Positions 1-5,726 of a stretch of DNA of 5,726 nt are shown one piece after another. The position numbers were made by a program, and so were the translations under genes. How positions within the stretch are numbered: the stretch's first letter is position 1; each line of letters starts with the position of its first letter. Source of the DNA: an uncultured bacterium (GTDB taxonomy: Bacteria; Verrucomicrobiota; Lentisphaeria; Oligosphaerales; Oligosphaeraceae); NCBI GenBank assembly GCA_902783355.1, contig CACZQQ010000301.1, positions 1 to 5,726 of the forward strand. Direction: 5' to 3'. The notes under the pieces are model-generated. The model saw only the letters and a list, made by a program, of their open reading frames with translations, made no database searches and was not told the DNA's origin.

Positions 1-2461
1 AAAGACAATCCTCCTTTTCGCGCTACTGGCGGTTCTGCTTCAGGCCGCCGCCCGCGCGGCCGGCCTGGCGGACCTGGAGCAGTCGTGGAAGCGGCCGGCC
101 CCGCGCCTCACGCTGGAAACCTACATCGGCACCCTCCACTACCTGCAGGACGCGCATCCGCACCTGGTGCGCATCGAGAAGCGCGGCGAGTCCCCCAACG
201 GGCTCCCCGTCTACCTGATGGTGCTGACAGACCAGCGCGTGCCCGACGACGACAAGCACGTCATCCTGCTGACGGGGCTGCACTGCGGCGCGGAGCGCAC
301 GGGCACCGCAGGAATGATGGCCTTCGTCCAATGGCTCCTCTCCGACGACGCCGAGGCGCAGGAGTCCCTGCGGAAGAATGTGGTCCTCGTCATCCCCATC
401 GCCAATCCGGAACCCTATTTCATCCGCGAATCCTTTGGCAACTCCTTCAATTTCGACACCTACAGCGCAGGGAGAGGCAACCGCATCGACCTGGAGACGC
501 TGCAGCTCAAGGACCCGCAGATCGGCCCCGAATACATCGCCTTCTGCGGCGTGGAGGACGAATACAAGCCCGACATCCACGTGGACGTCCACGGCACGGG
601 CATGCACTTCAACGCCTACATCCAGCCCGCGACGGTGGGGCGCGCCGGCAGCAACTCGTCGCTGGTACCGTGGGACATGTCGCTGCGGCAGGCGATGGCG
701 GCGGCCGGCGCGAAGGCCGGCTTCGGCATTCTGGACTCCGGACAGGACTCGCAGCGCCTCGTCTGGGGCCCCGCCATGGGCGACAGGCAGCGCAGCTTCT
801 GCGAGATGGGCCAGCCCTACTACTTTCCCGCCATGTACGGCTTCTTCCGCCACCACACCATGCTCAACATCATCGAGTCCACATGGACCTTCACGGTCAC
901 GGAACCCCTCAAGGAGCTGATGCGCCTCTCCAACAAAGGCTTCTCCACGGGGCCCGTCAAGGACTTCCGCGTGAACACCATCAAGGGCGGCGGCAGCAGC
1001 CTCGTCGTCGAATCCTACGGCGCCACGGCGGCCGCACGCCGCCAGAGCCGCTCCTCCCTCTGGCAGAAGCAGGACTATTTCGCGGTGGGCTCCTCCTATC
1101 CCAACTCCGGCAACTACACCATCGGCATGGTCGCCTACGGCAAGCAGGCCCTCGCCGCCCTCACAGGCTCCATGAAGGACTCCGGCGAATGGGGCCAGGT
1201 CTCCCTCGCCGATCTGCGCAGGAACCTGACGCCGCTCGGCTACTTCGACCTGGACGCGCTGGGCACCTTCCTCAAGGCCGCGCCGCCCAACGTGAACCGC
1301 ATCCTCTTCTCCAAGGGGACGCCGCCCGCCGACGCGCCCGAACCCGCCCTCGACGAAGGCCTCGCCATCCGGCTGCTCCTTCCCCTGGAGGCGCTCGACG
1401 TCCTTGAACTCAGGCTCAACGGACACCCCTTGCAGGAGAGCGCCACCGACGGCTACCAGCTCTGGCGCGAAGACGGCTTCACCCACGTCCGCGTCAATGT
1501 CCCGCCCGCGCGCGTCCGCCGCGAAAAGCTCTTCCTCGTGACCTGCGCATGGAACGCGCGCCGCGACATCGCCGCCGAATACGGCTGGGCGCCGCCTGCC
1601 GAAGTCGATGCCTGGCTGAAGACCTCCCTTGCCAAGCATCCCGAGGCCGCCGCCGACCTCGCCAAGGCCGTCCAGCTGCGCGAATACTACCAGAGCCATG
1701 ACAAGCGCTACCCCAGGGAGATCGACACGCCGTCCGCGACGCCTGCGGCGCCCGCCGCCTCTGACAAGGCCGCCGGCAAGCCTGCGGCGCAACCCGCTCC
1801 CGCCGCGCTTTCCGGCGAGCGCGAAGTCATCGTGGACCAGGGCTTTGAGGACAGGGAGTTCTTCAGCAAGACCAGCCCGAACGGCTACACGCTGGGGCGC
1901 GGCATTCCCGTCGGCCTCTGGGCCGCCTTCATGGAGGCCAGCAAGGACTACATCACGATTTCCGGCGACCAGGCCGCCGTGGGCGAGAACTCCCTCAAGT
2001 TCACCAGCGGCGAGAAGAACCCCTACACGACCGCCTGCTTCTTCGCGCGCCCGCTGACGGGCTCCGTCGAAGTCGAGCTGTGGGCCAACCGCGAGGCGGG
2101 CATCAACTTCGGCGTCTGCCTCATCGCCAAGAAGGGCGACGGCCCCAACCAGAGGCCCCTCAATGTCGCCACCTTCGACAACAACCACCAGTTCGCCTTC
2201 TGGAACGTGAACGAGAACAAGTGGAACCGCTCCGGCATCAAGTGCCCCGACGACACGTGGGTGAAGATACGGATCAGCTTCAACCGCGCCGCCAACACAT
2301 GCACCTACTACGCCGTCATCGACGACGCCACCGAGACCATCGGCACGCTGGCGCTTCCGGAGGACATCGGCAACATCATCGGCATGGAGATGCGCCCCGT
2401 CACGCCCGCCGCCGGCAAGGCCTACTTCGTCGACGAAGTGAAGGTCTGGGAAATCAAATAG
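1..2461 (+). CDS. Secreted M14-type zinc carboxypeptidase-like protein with C-terminal concanavalin A-like domain (5' end cut by window edge)
   Basis: The reading frame is open from base 2 to the TAG at 2459-2461, giving 819 visible codons; base 1 is the last base of a preceding codon, and the true start is probably only one or two codons upstream. Visible residues 1-19 (KTILLFALLAVLLQAAARA) form a signal peptide core ending in an A-x-A cleavage site, so export is likely. Residues about 37-310 resemble M14 zinc carboxypeptidases: RGESPNGLPVY (61-71) matches the family's 'GkSxeGRpi' strand, GLHCGAERTG carries candidate zinc ligands H94 and E98, IPIANPEPYF resembles the NPDG segment, DVHGTG supplies the third ligand H197, and IIESTW gives a candidate catalytic E292. 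The H-x3-E spacing is longer than the usual HxxE. Residues about 455-525 look like a small beta-sandwich. A Pro/Ala-rich linker (about 577-603) leads to a jelly-roll, concanavalin A-like domain (607-819). The likely role is extracytoplasmic peptide trimming with the C-terminal domain binding substrate, perhaps glycan. The 67-base gap to the next gene suggests an operon. The M14 call is fairly secure; the substrate is unknown. Confidence 0.8.
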   Translation, partial: KTILLFALLAVLLQAAARAAGLADLEQSWKRPAPRLTLETYIGTLHYLQDAHPHLVRIEKRGESPNGLPVYLMVLTDQRVPDDDKHVILLTGLHCGAERTGTAGMMAFVQWLLSDDAEAQESLRKNVVLVIPIANPEPYFIRESFGNSFNFDTYSAGRGNRIDLETLQLKDPQIGPEYIAFCGVEDEYKPDIHVDVHGTGMHFNAYIQPATVGRAGSNSSLVPWDMSLRQAMAAAGAKAGFGILDSGQDSQRLVWGPAMGDRQRSFCEMGQPYYFPAMYGFFRHHTMLNIIESTWTFTVTEPLKELMRLSNKGFSTGPVKDFRVNTIKGGGSSLVVESYGATAAARRQSRSSLWQKQDYFAVGSSYPNSGNYTIGMVAYGKQALAALTGSMKDSGEWGQVSLADLRRNLTPLGYFDLDALGTFLKAAPPNVNRILFSKGTPPADAPEPALDEGLAIRLLLPLEALDVLELRLNGHPLQESATDGYQLWREDGFTHVRVNVPPARVRREKLFLVTCAWNARRDIAAEYGWAPPAEVDAWLKTSLAKHPEAAADLAKAVQLREYYQSHDKRYPREIDTPSATPAAPAASDKAAGKPAAQPAPAALSGEREVIVDQGFEDREFFSKTSPNGYTLGRGIPVGLWAAFMEASKDYITISGDQAAVGENSLKFTSGEKNPYTTACFFARPLTGSVEVELWANREAGINFGVCLIAKKGDGPNQRPLNVATFDNNHQFAFWNVNENKWNRSGIKCPDDTWVKIRISFNRAANTCTYYAVIDDATETIGTLALPEDIGNIIGMEMRPVTPAAGKAYFVDEVKVWEIK

Positions 2462-2528
2462 GCGCCTTCACGGCCCGCCCCCTGCCAAGGCATCGTCATC
2501 ACGCGTCAACATCAAGAGAAGAAGAAAC
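2462..2528 (+). other. Short intergenic gap between the two plus-strand genes
   Basis: This 67-base spacer contains no convincing terminator: the only inverted repeat I see is GCCTT/AAGGC (2464-2468 and 2487-2491) with an 18-base loop and no T tract. No clear -35/-10 promoter pair is visible. Readthrough from the peptidase gene into the propeller gene is therefore the simplest reading. Confidence 0.5.
2512..2528 (+). promoter_or_regulatory. Purine-rich translation initiation region of the propeller gene
   Basis: The stretch tcaagagaagaagaaac lies directly before the ATG at 2529. It is purine-rich but has no true GGAGG, so it is at best a weak Shine-Dalgarno-like site. The same tcaagaga...aacatg pattern recurs at 2533-2546 in front of an in-frame ATG at 2544, so a second start is possible. 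I prefer 2529 because it gives the more positively charged N-terminus (MFKRNMLAR) ahead of the hydrophobic signal core. Confidence 0.4.
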
Positions 2529-5060
2529 ATGTTCAAGAGAAACATGCTGGCAAGACATCTGCTCGCCCTGGCTCTCTGCGCCGCCCTTCCCGTCCTGGCC
2601 AAAGCGCCGGAACCCATCACGAACCGCAAGAACGTGGCGGCGGCGCTCTACGGGGCGACGGCCGTCGTCACGAACGCGGACGGCACGACGCAGGAGGCGC
2701 CCTCCCTTCTGGAAGGCTCCCATTCGGACAACGCCGCCGTCTCCCTGTCGGGCGTGCCCTCCTCCGTGGAGATCATCTTCGCGCAGCCTGAGCAGATCAA
2801 TCTCGTCCGCATCTATCCAGGCAACCTGAAATACGCGCCGAACCCCTCCGGCGAATGCGGCGTGGCGGGCTACACCGTCGAGCGCTTCAACAACGGCTAC
2901 TACCACCCGCTTGTGGAGGCCAAGGAGATGCCCTCCTTCGCGCAAAGCGGCGCCTCCGGCGACGAAGACTACTGCTTCGAGCACGCCTTCGCCCCCGTCA
3001 AGGCGGAGAGGCTGCGCCTCACCGTGACCAAGTCCGGCCACACGGGCCGCACCGCCTCCTCGCCCGATCTCGTCCCGCCTGAAAAGCGCGTCAGCTACCT
3101 GCGCGCCATCGAGGCCTACAGCGCGCAGCGCTCCGACGACCTCGCCCTCTGGCTGCGCGACGCCGTCACGGGCGACTTCCCCATCCCTGTCTACCAGAAC
3201 GCCGAAACCGCCACGCTGCTGCTTGAGGGCACGCGTCTCAACCGACTGCCCGCCACCCTCACCGTCGCCGAAGAGAACGGCGGCCGCGTCGTCGCCGTCC
3301 AGAAGGTCGTCCTGAAGAAGGGGCCGCAGGCCATCGACATCCCGCTGGCAGGCATCGCGGACGGCCGCTACGTCGTCACCATCGCCAGCGAAGACGCCGA
3401 CTCCCCCTTCAAGGGGAGCGTCCAGCGGATGCTGCGCGTGGACCGCCTGGAGGCGCCGAAGCCGCCCGAAGGCCCCGTCGACGTCGCCGACATGCGCGTC
3501 TTCCCCGTGGACGACTTCCATTTCGAGACGCTCAGGAACACGCGGCTCTTCGTTCCCGAAGCGCGTCCTGTGGAGGTCAGCCAGCGCCTCGCCCACGGCG
3601 GCGGGCGGCAGGACGGCCGCGCCGGCGACTTCCTCTCGCAGGACAGCCAGGGCAACTTCGTCTTCCGCTTCCGCGAGACCATGCCCGACGGCACCGTCCG
3701 CCATGCCTACTGCCATAGCCGCGACCTGGAGCACTGGTCGCCGCCCGCCGACACGACGCCCACCGGCGAAAGGCCGAAGTTCGTCGTCTCGCCCTACGCG
3801 CCCCTGCCAGAGGCCGCCAGGCCCAAATGGGGCACGAAGACCAAGTTCGCGGACGCCGCCATCCGCCCCTACGACGCCGCAAAGGACGGCCCCTTCGAGC
3901 TGGCCGAGGTGCGCGTGCAGTGGTTCCCGCCCTCCCTCGGCGACCTGAAGGCGAAGGGCATCACGCCCTGGACGACCTACCCGCTCATCGAACGCGACGG
4001 CGAATGGCTCCTCCTCACGGAAAAGCCCCTCTACGTGGAGCGCTTCGACTACAGCGGCGACGCCCTGGAGACCGACATCGACTGCAACGACAACTTCGGC
4101 AACCAGTACCTGACCGACGACGGCAGGACCCTCTGCGTCGGCAAGGCCGGCAAGCTGCGCGTCTTCCCCCCTTATACCATAGAGTACGACAACCTGCCGG
4201 AGACCAAGCGCGTCATGCGCCTCTACGCCACCCGCGACGGCATCCACTGGTCGTACCACTACTTCGCGCCGCCGCGACTCTCCGACCCCAACGGCTGGCA
4301 GCACTACGGCTACGCCGTCCACCGCGTCGACCGCGACTTCTACGTCGGCTTCCTCGCCGCCTACGACTGCGAAAGGCAGCAGATCTACCCCGAAATCTGC
4401 TACAGCCGCGACGGCCTGGCCTGGAACCGCCTGGACAAGCCCTCCCCCTTCATCCGCAACACGCCCGAAAAGGACAGCTGGCTCTACGGCATGATCTTCG
4501 TCGAGCCGTCGCCCCCGCCCTACGAACATGGCGGCGAATACTTCCTGGGCCTGGGCGCCTGCTGGCGGCGGCCGCACTTCTACCCCTCCCCCAGCGACCC
4601 CTCCAAGATGACCGGCGAGACCATGCGGCGCAGCTTCGAAAGCCGCAACCTCGCCCAGCAGTGGCCTCTCTTCAAGACAGACATGCACGGCTCGTGGGAC
4701 GAACTGGCGCACTCCGTCGTCGCCTGCCTGGAGAACACCACCGGCTTCGCGCGCTTCCGCAAGGACGGCTTCATGGCCGTCGCGCCGCAGGACGACGCCC
4801 CCGCCGAACTCCTCTCGCGCCCCTTCACGGCGGCCGGCTGCGCCCTCCACCTCAACGCCAAGGGCCGAATCGCCGTGCAGCTCTGCGGCGAGGACGGCCA
4901 GCCCCTGGAGGGCTTTGCGGCGCGCTTCGACGGCGACGACACGGCCACCAGGCCGCTCGTCTGGCAGAACGGCCAGACCGCCGTGCCCCCGACGCCCTTC
5001 CGCGTCAAACTCACGCTGGAACCCCGCACGGAACTCTACACGCTCCGCTTCGGGAAATGA
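2529..5060 (+). CDS. Secreted F5/8 type C-like domain protein with GH32/GH43-like beta-propeller, putative glycoside hydrolase or glycan-binding protein
   Basis: The protein has 843 residues. Residues 1-26 form a signal peptide (MFKRNMLAR, then a Leu/Ala core, then A-K-A before PEP); C17 has Leu at -1, so it is not a lipobox. Residues about 33-198 look like an F5/8 type C (discoidin) beta-sandwich, with strands such as INLVRIYPG, VAGYTVERF and ERLRLTVTK ending in YLRAIEAYS. Residues about 201-288 look like an Ig-like module. Residues about 317-735 resemble a five-bladed beta-propeller of the GH32/GH43/sialidase type. Three blade motifs of S/T-R-D-x-x-x-W form are visible: SRDLEHW from 397, TRDGIHW from 568 and SRDGLAW from 626. 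SDPNGWQHYG (585-594) recalls the GH32 DPNG box but lies deep in the propeller. Residues about 735-843 (GFARFRKDGFMAV, then a SRPF segment and ELYTLRF) match the C-terminal sandwich common in planctomycete and Lentisphaerae glycosidase-like proteins. It probably acts on, or binds, glycans outside the cytoplasm alongside the upstream peptidase. I could not place a full catalytic triad, so enzymatic activity is uncertain. Confidence 0.75.
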   Translation: MFKRNMLARHLLALALCAALPVLAKAPEPITNRKNVAAALYGATAVVTNADGTTQEAPSLLEGSHSDNAAVSLSGVPSSVEIIFAQPEQINLVRIYPGNLKYAPNPSGECGVAGYTVERFNNGYYHPLVEAKEMPSFAQSGASGDEDYCFEHAFAPVKAERLRLTVTKSGHTGRTASSPDLVPPEKRVSYLRAIEAYSAQRSDDLALWLRDAVTGDFPIPVYQNAETATLLLEGTRLNRLPATLTVAEENGGRVVAVQKVVLKKGPQAIDIPLAGIADGRYVVTIASEDADSPFKGSVQRMLRVDRLEAPKPPEGPVDVADMRVFPVDDFHFETLRNTRLFVPEARPVEVSQRLAHGGGRQDGRAGDFLSQDSQGNFVFRFRETMPDGTVRHAYCHSRDLEHWSPPADTTPTGERPKFVVSPYAPLPEAARPKWGTKTKFADAAIRPYDAAKDGPFELAEVRVQWFPPSLGDLKAKGITPWTTYPLIERDGEWLLLTEKPLYVERFDYSGDALETDIDCNDNFGNQYLTDDGRTLCVGKAGKLRVFPPYTIEYDNLPETKRVMRLYATRDGIHWSYHYFAPPRLSDPNGWQHYGYAVHRVDRDFYVGFLAAYDCERQQIYPEICYSRDGLAWNRLDKPSPFIRNTPEKDSWLYGMIFVEPSPPPYEHGGEYFLGLGACWRRPHFYPSPSDPSKMTGETMRRSFESRNLAQQWPLFKTDMHGSWDELAHSVVACLENTTGFARFRKDGFMAVAPQDDAPAELLSRPFTAAGCALHLNAKGRIAVQLCGEDGQPLEGFAARFDGDDTATRPLVWQNGQTAVPPTPFRVKLTLEPRTELYTLRFGK

Positions 5061-5088
5061 GCCCCGCCGGCGGAAGGATGCGACAACG
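5061..5088. other. Convergent intergenic gap
   Basis: Only 28 bases separate the TGA of the plus-strand propeller gene from the TGA of the minus-strand small secreted-protein gene. It holds a perfect 10-base palindrome, ccgccggcgg (5064-5073), which could form at most a three-pair stem with a four-base loop. It has no T tract on either side, so I do not call a terminator. Confidence 0.5.
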
Positions 5089-5577
5089 TCACTCCCTGTT
5101 CGCCCACGCGCCCTGCCCTTCCATGGGCTGCGCCGCCTCCAGATAGAACTGTCGCGCATCCCACAGGAAAATCCGCGACGCCTGCGACAGCCATGCCGGC
5201 GCATCCGACGACGCCCCCACGAAGCTCCAGCCCGTCTCCGCCAGCGGCGGCTCCGGCTTAGCCTCCTCCTGCACGAAGGCGAGTTCCACCGTCCGCGCCG
5301 TCGCGCTCCACAACCACACGACGCTGCCGTTGTGCAACGATGTCTGTTCTGTACATATAATATAGGCACAATCAGCCGCATCATAGACCCACGGGATCAG
5401 CAGCTGGAGCTCCTGTCGTTTCAGTTGCGTCGGAGTTCCCTGCAAAATGACGAGATTCCACCCCGCCGACAGCGCCAGCGTCTGCCCCTGCTTGGGAATG
5501 ACCGCGCCCCGCAGGGCAAGCCCGCACAACAGCAATGAAAGCACGATGAATTTTCTCAACATATTCATTTCCAGCAT
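5089..5577 (-). CDS. Small secreted protein with two GW-x-x-V repeat units (GWNLV-type), function unknown
   Basis: The protein is 162 residues from the ATG at 5577, or 157 from the ATG at 5562. The later start (MLRKFIVLSLLLCGLALRGA) gives a compact signal peptide and has a GGA seven bases upstream; the earlier start has AGGA eleven bases upstream. C18 has Leu at -1, so this is not a standard lipoprotein. The mature part has two similar units. Unit 1 (39-91) starts GWNLV, continues to WVYDAADCAYI and ends in VVWLWS. Unit 2 (116-161) starts GWSFVG, continues to IFLWDARQFYLE and ends in EGQGAWANR. This pattern recalls the 'aGWNLvslP ... W.WDg..Y ... l.pG.GYWv' proteins frequent in Lentisphaerae and Verrucomicrobia, here degenerate: the GYW position reads GAW. 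An acidic, Pro-containing linker (QEEAKPEPP, 103-111) joins the units. It probably follows the partial upstream gene in an operon. An AT-rich stretch near 5350-5370 contains codons such as ATA, ACA and TGT that are unlike the large genes. No enzymatic residues are evident, and a structural or surface role is a guess. Confidence 0.75.
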   Translation of the reverse strand: MLEMNMLRKFIVLSLLLCGLALRGAVIPKQGQTLALSAGWNLVILQGTPTQLKRQELQLLIPWVYDAADCAYIICTEQTSLHNGSVVWLWSATARTVELAFVQEEAKPEPPLAETGWSFVGASSDAPAWLSQASRIFLWDARQFYLEAAQPMEGQGAWANRE

Positions 5578-5602
5578 TTAATTAATTATCCTATTCTTGT
5601 CC
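5578..5602 (-). promoter_or_regulatory. AT-rich spacer with ribosome binding site for the small secreted-protein gene
   Basis: Read on the minus strand, this spacer carries AGGA (complement of 5589-5592), then TAATTAATTAA and the ATG at 5577. The eleven-base spacing from AGGA is slightly long for that ATG. A second site, TGGA around 5570-5573, sits seven bases from the in-frame ATG at 5562. No terminator is visible after the preceding TGA, which supports co-transcription. The TTAATTAA palindrome at 5578-5585 stands out in this G+C-rich DNA. Confidence 0.45.
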
Positions 5603-5726
5603 TCACGCCAGCAGACCGCGATCCTTCTTCGCGGCGTACACAAGATCGTTTGAAGAGGCCTCAAAGGCGCCCGTGGCAAGCAGGTCGGCGTACCGAGCGC
5701 TACCGTCGTCGCCGAACTTCAGCGAG
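5603..5726 (-). CDS. C-terminal end of an unrecognised gene (5' part beyond the window)
   Basis: Reading the complement from the right edge, a single frame runs for 40 codons to a TGA at 5603-5605. It begins SLKFGDDGSARYADLLATG and ends YAAKKDRGLLA. Codon choice is G/C-rich at third positions as in the large plus-strand genes, which supports real coding sequence over a chance frame. The short tail looks soluble and partly helical, with no membrane segment, cysteine or sorting signal. I do not recognise the family. The stop lies 25 bases before the first possible start of the small secreted-protein gene on the same strand, with no terminator between, so the two are probably in one operon. Confidence 0.6.
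   Translation of the reverse strand, partial: SLKFGDDGSARYADLLATGAFEASSNDLVYAAKKDRGLLA

Noticed and set aside
167..169. GTG as the start of the peptidase gene
   Set aside because: The frame stays open to the left edge and encodes a signal peptide and the first part of the M14 fold upstream of this codon, so the GTG is an internal Val.
23..2188. A 721-codon open frame on the minus strand, opposite the peptidase gene
   Set aside because: It has the same exact-overlay register and the same cause; it ends opposite a CTA Leu codon at 23-25. No motif supports it.
2571..2582. Possible lipobox in the propeller protein (LALC)
   Set aside because: The residue before Cys17 is Leu, whereas a lipobox needs Gly, Ala or Ser there; an A-x-A signal peptidase I site follows at residues 24-26.
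5064..5073. Palindrome ccgccggcgg as a bidirectional terminator
   Set aside because: The palindrome leaves only a three-pair stem once a loop is allowed, and no T tract follows on either strand.
3827..5146. A 439-codon plus-strand frame inside the propeller gene, and a similar 440-codon frame at 85-1407 inside the peptidase gene
   Set aside because: Both are Arg/Pro/Ala-rich out-of-frame readings typical of G+C-rich DNA, and they overlap frames with clear domain signatures.
5356..5361. A perfect TATAAT on the plus strand, possible -10 promoter element
   Set aside because: It lies inside the minus-strand gene, has no good -35 element at 16-18 bases (TTGTGC is 20 bases away), and no plus-strand gene follows it in the window.
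2499..5384. A 961-codon open frame on the minus strand, opposite the propeller gene
   Set aside because: Its codons lie exactly over the sense codons, so its stops would need TTA, CTA or TCA in the sense gene, and these are rare in G+C-rich coding sequence. The translation is Gly/Arg/Val-rich low-complexity sequence with no domain, while the plus strand has a signal peptide and recognisable folds.

Overview
The window is a G+C-rich bacterial segment with C or G in most third codon positions. It holds two large secreted-protein genes in tandem on the plus strand, followed by a convergent minus-strand pair: one small secreted-protein gene and the 3' end of another gene. The combination of exported proteins carrying concanavalin A-like and F5/8-type appendages, a five-bladed-propeller glycosidase-like protein with a characteristic C-terminal beta-sandwich, and a small protein built on GWNLV-type repeats is what I would expect from the Planctomycetes-Verrucomicrobia-Lentisphaerae group, most likely a Lentisphaerae-like anaerobe. 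That assignment rests on protein style only; there is no marker gene in the window.

Positions 1-2461 (+): a secreted M14-type zinc carboxypeptidase-like protein. Its first codon or two lie off the left edge, but the signal peptide is visible. The peptidase domain is followed by a beta-rich region, a Pro/Ala-rich linker and a C-terminal concanavalin A-like (jelly-roll) domain. Positions 2529-5060 (+): a secreted multidomain protein with an F5/8 type C-like N-terminal domain, an Ig-like module, a GH32/GH43/sialidase-like beta-propeller and a C-terminal beta-sandwich. A 67-base gap with no visible terminator separates the two, so they are probably co-transcribed.

Positions 5089-5577 (-): a small exported protein with two related GW-x-x-V repeat units. 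Positions 5603-5726 (-): the last 40 codons of an unrecognised gene, ending 25 bases before the small gene's first possible start, so these two probably also form an operon. The two transcription units converge with only 28 bases between their stop codons.

Functionally, the plus-strand pair looks like an extracytoplasmic module that could trim a glycosylated peptide substrate (host glycoprotein or cell-wall material), one protein acting on peptide and the other on, or merely binding, glycan. This is inference from domains and adjacency; neither substrate nor activity can be read from the sequence. No RNA gene, CRISPR array, insertion sequence, attachment site or origin was seen.
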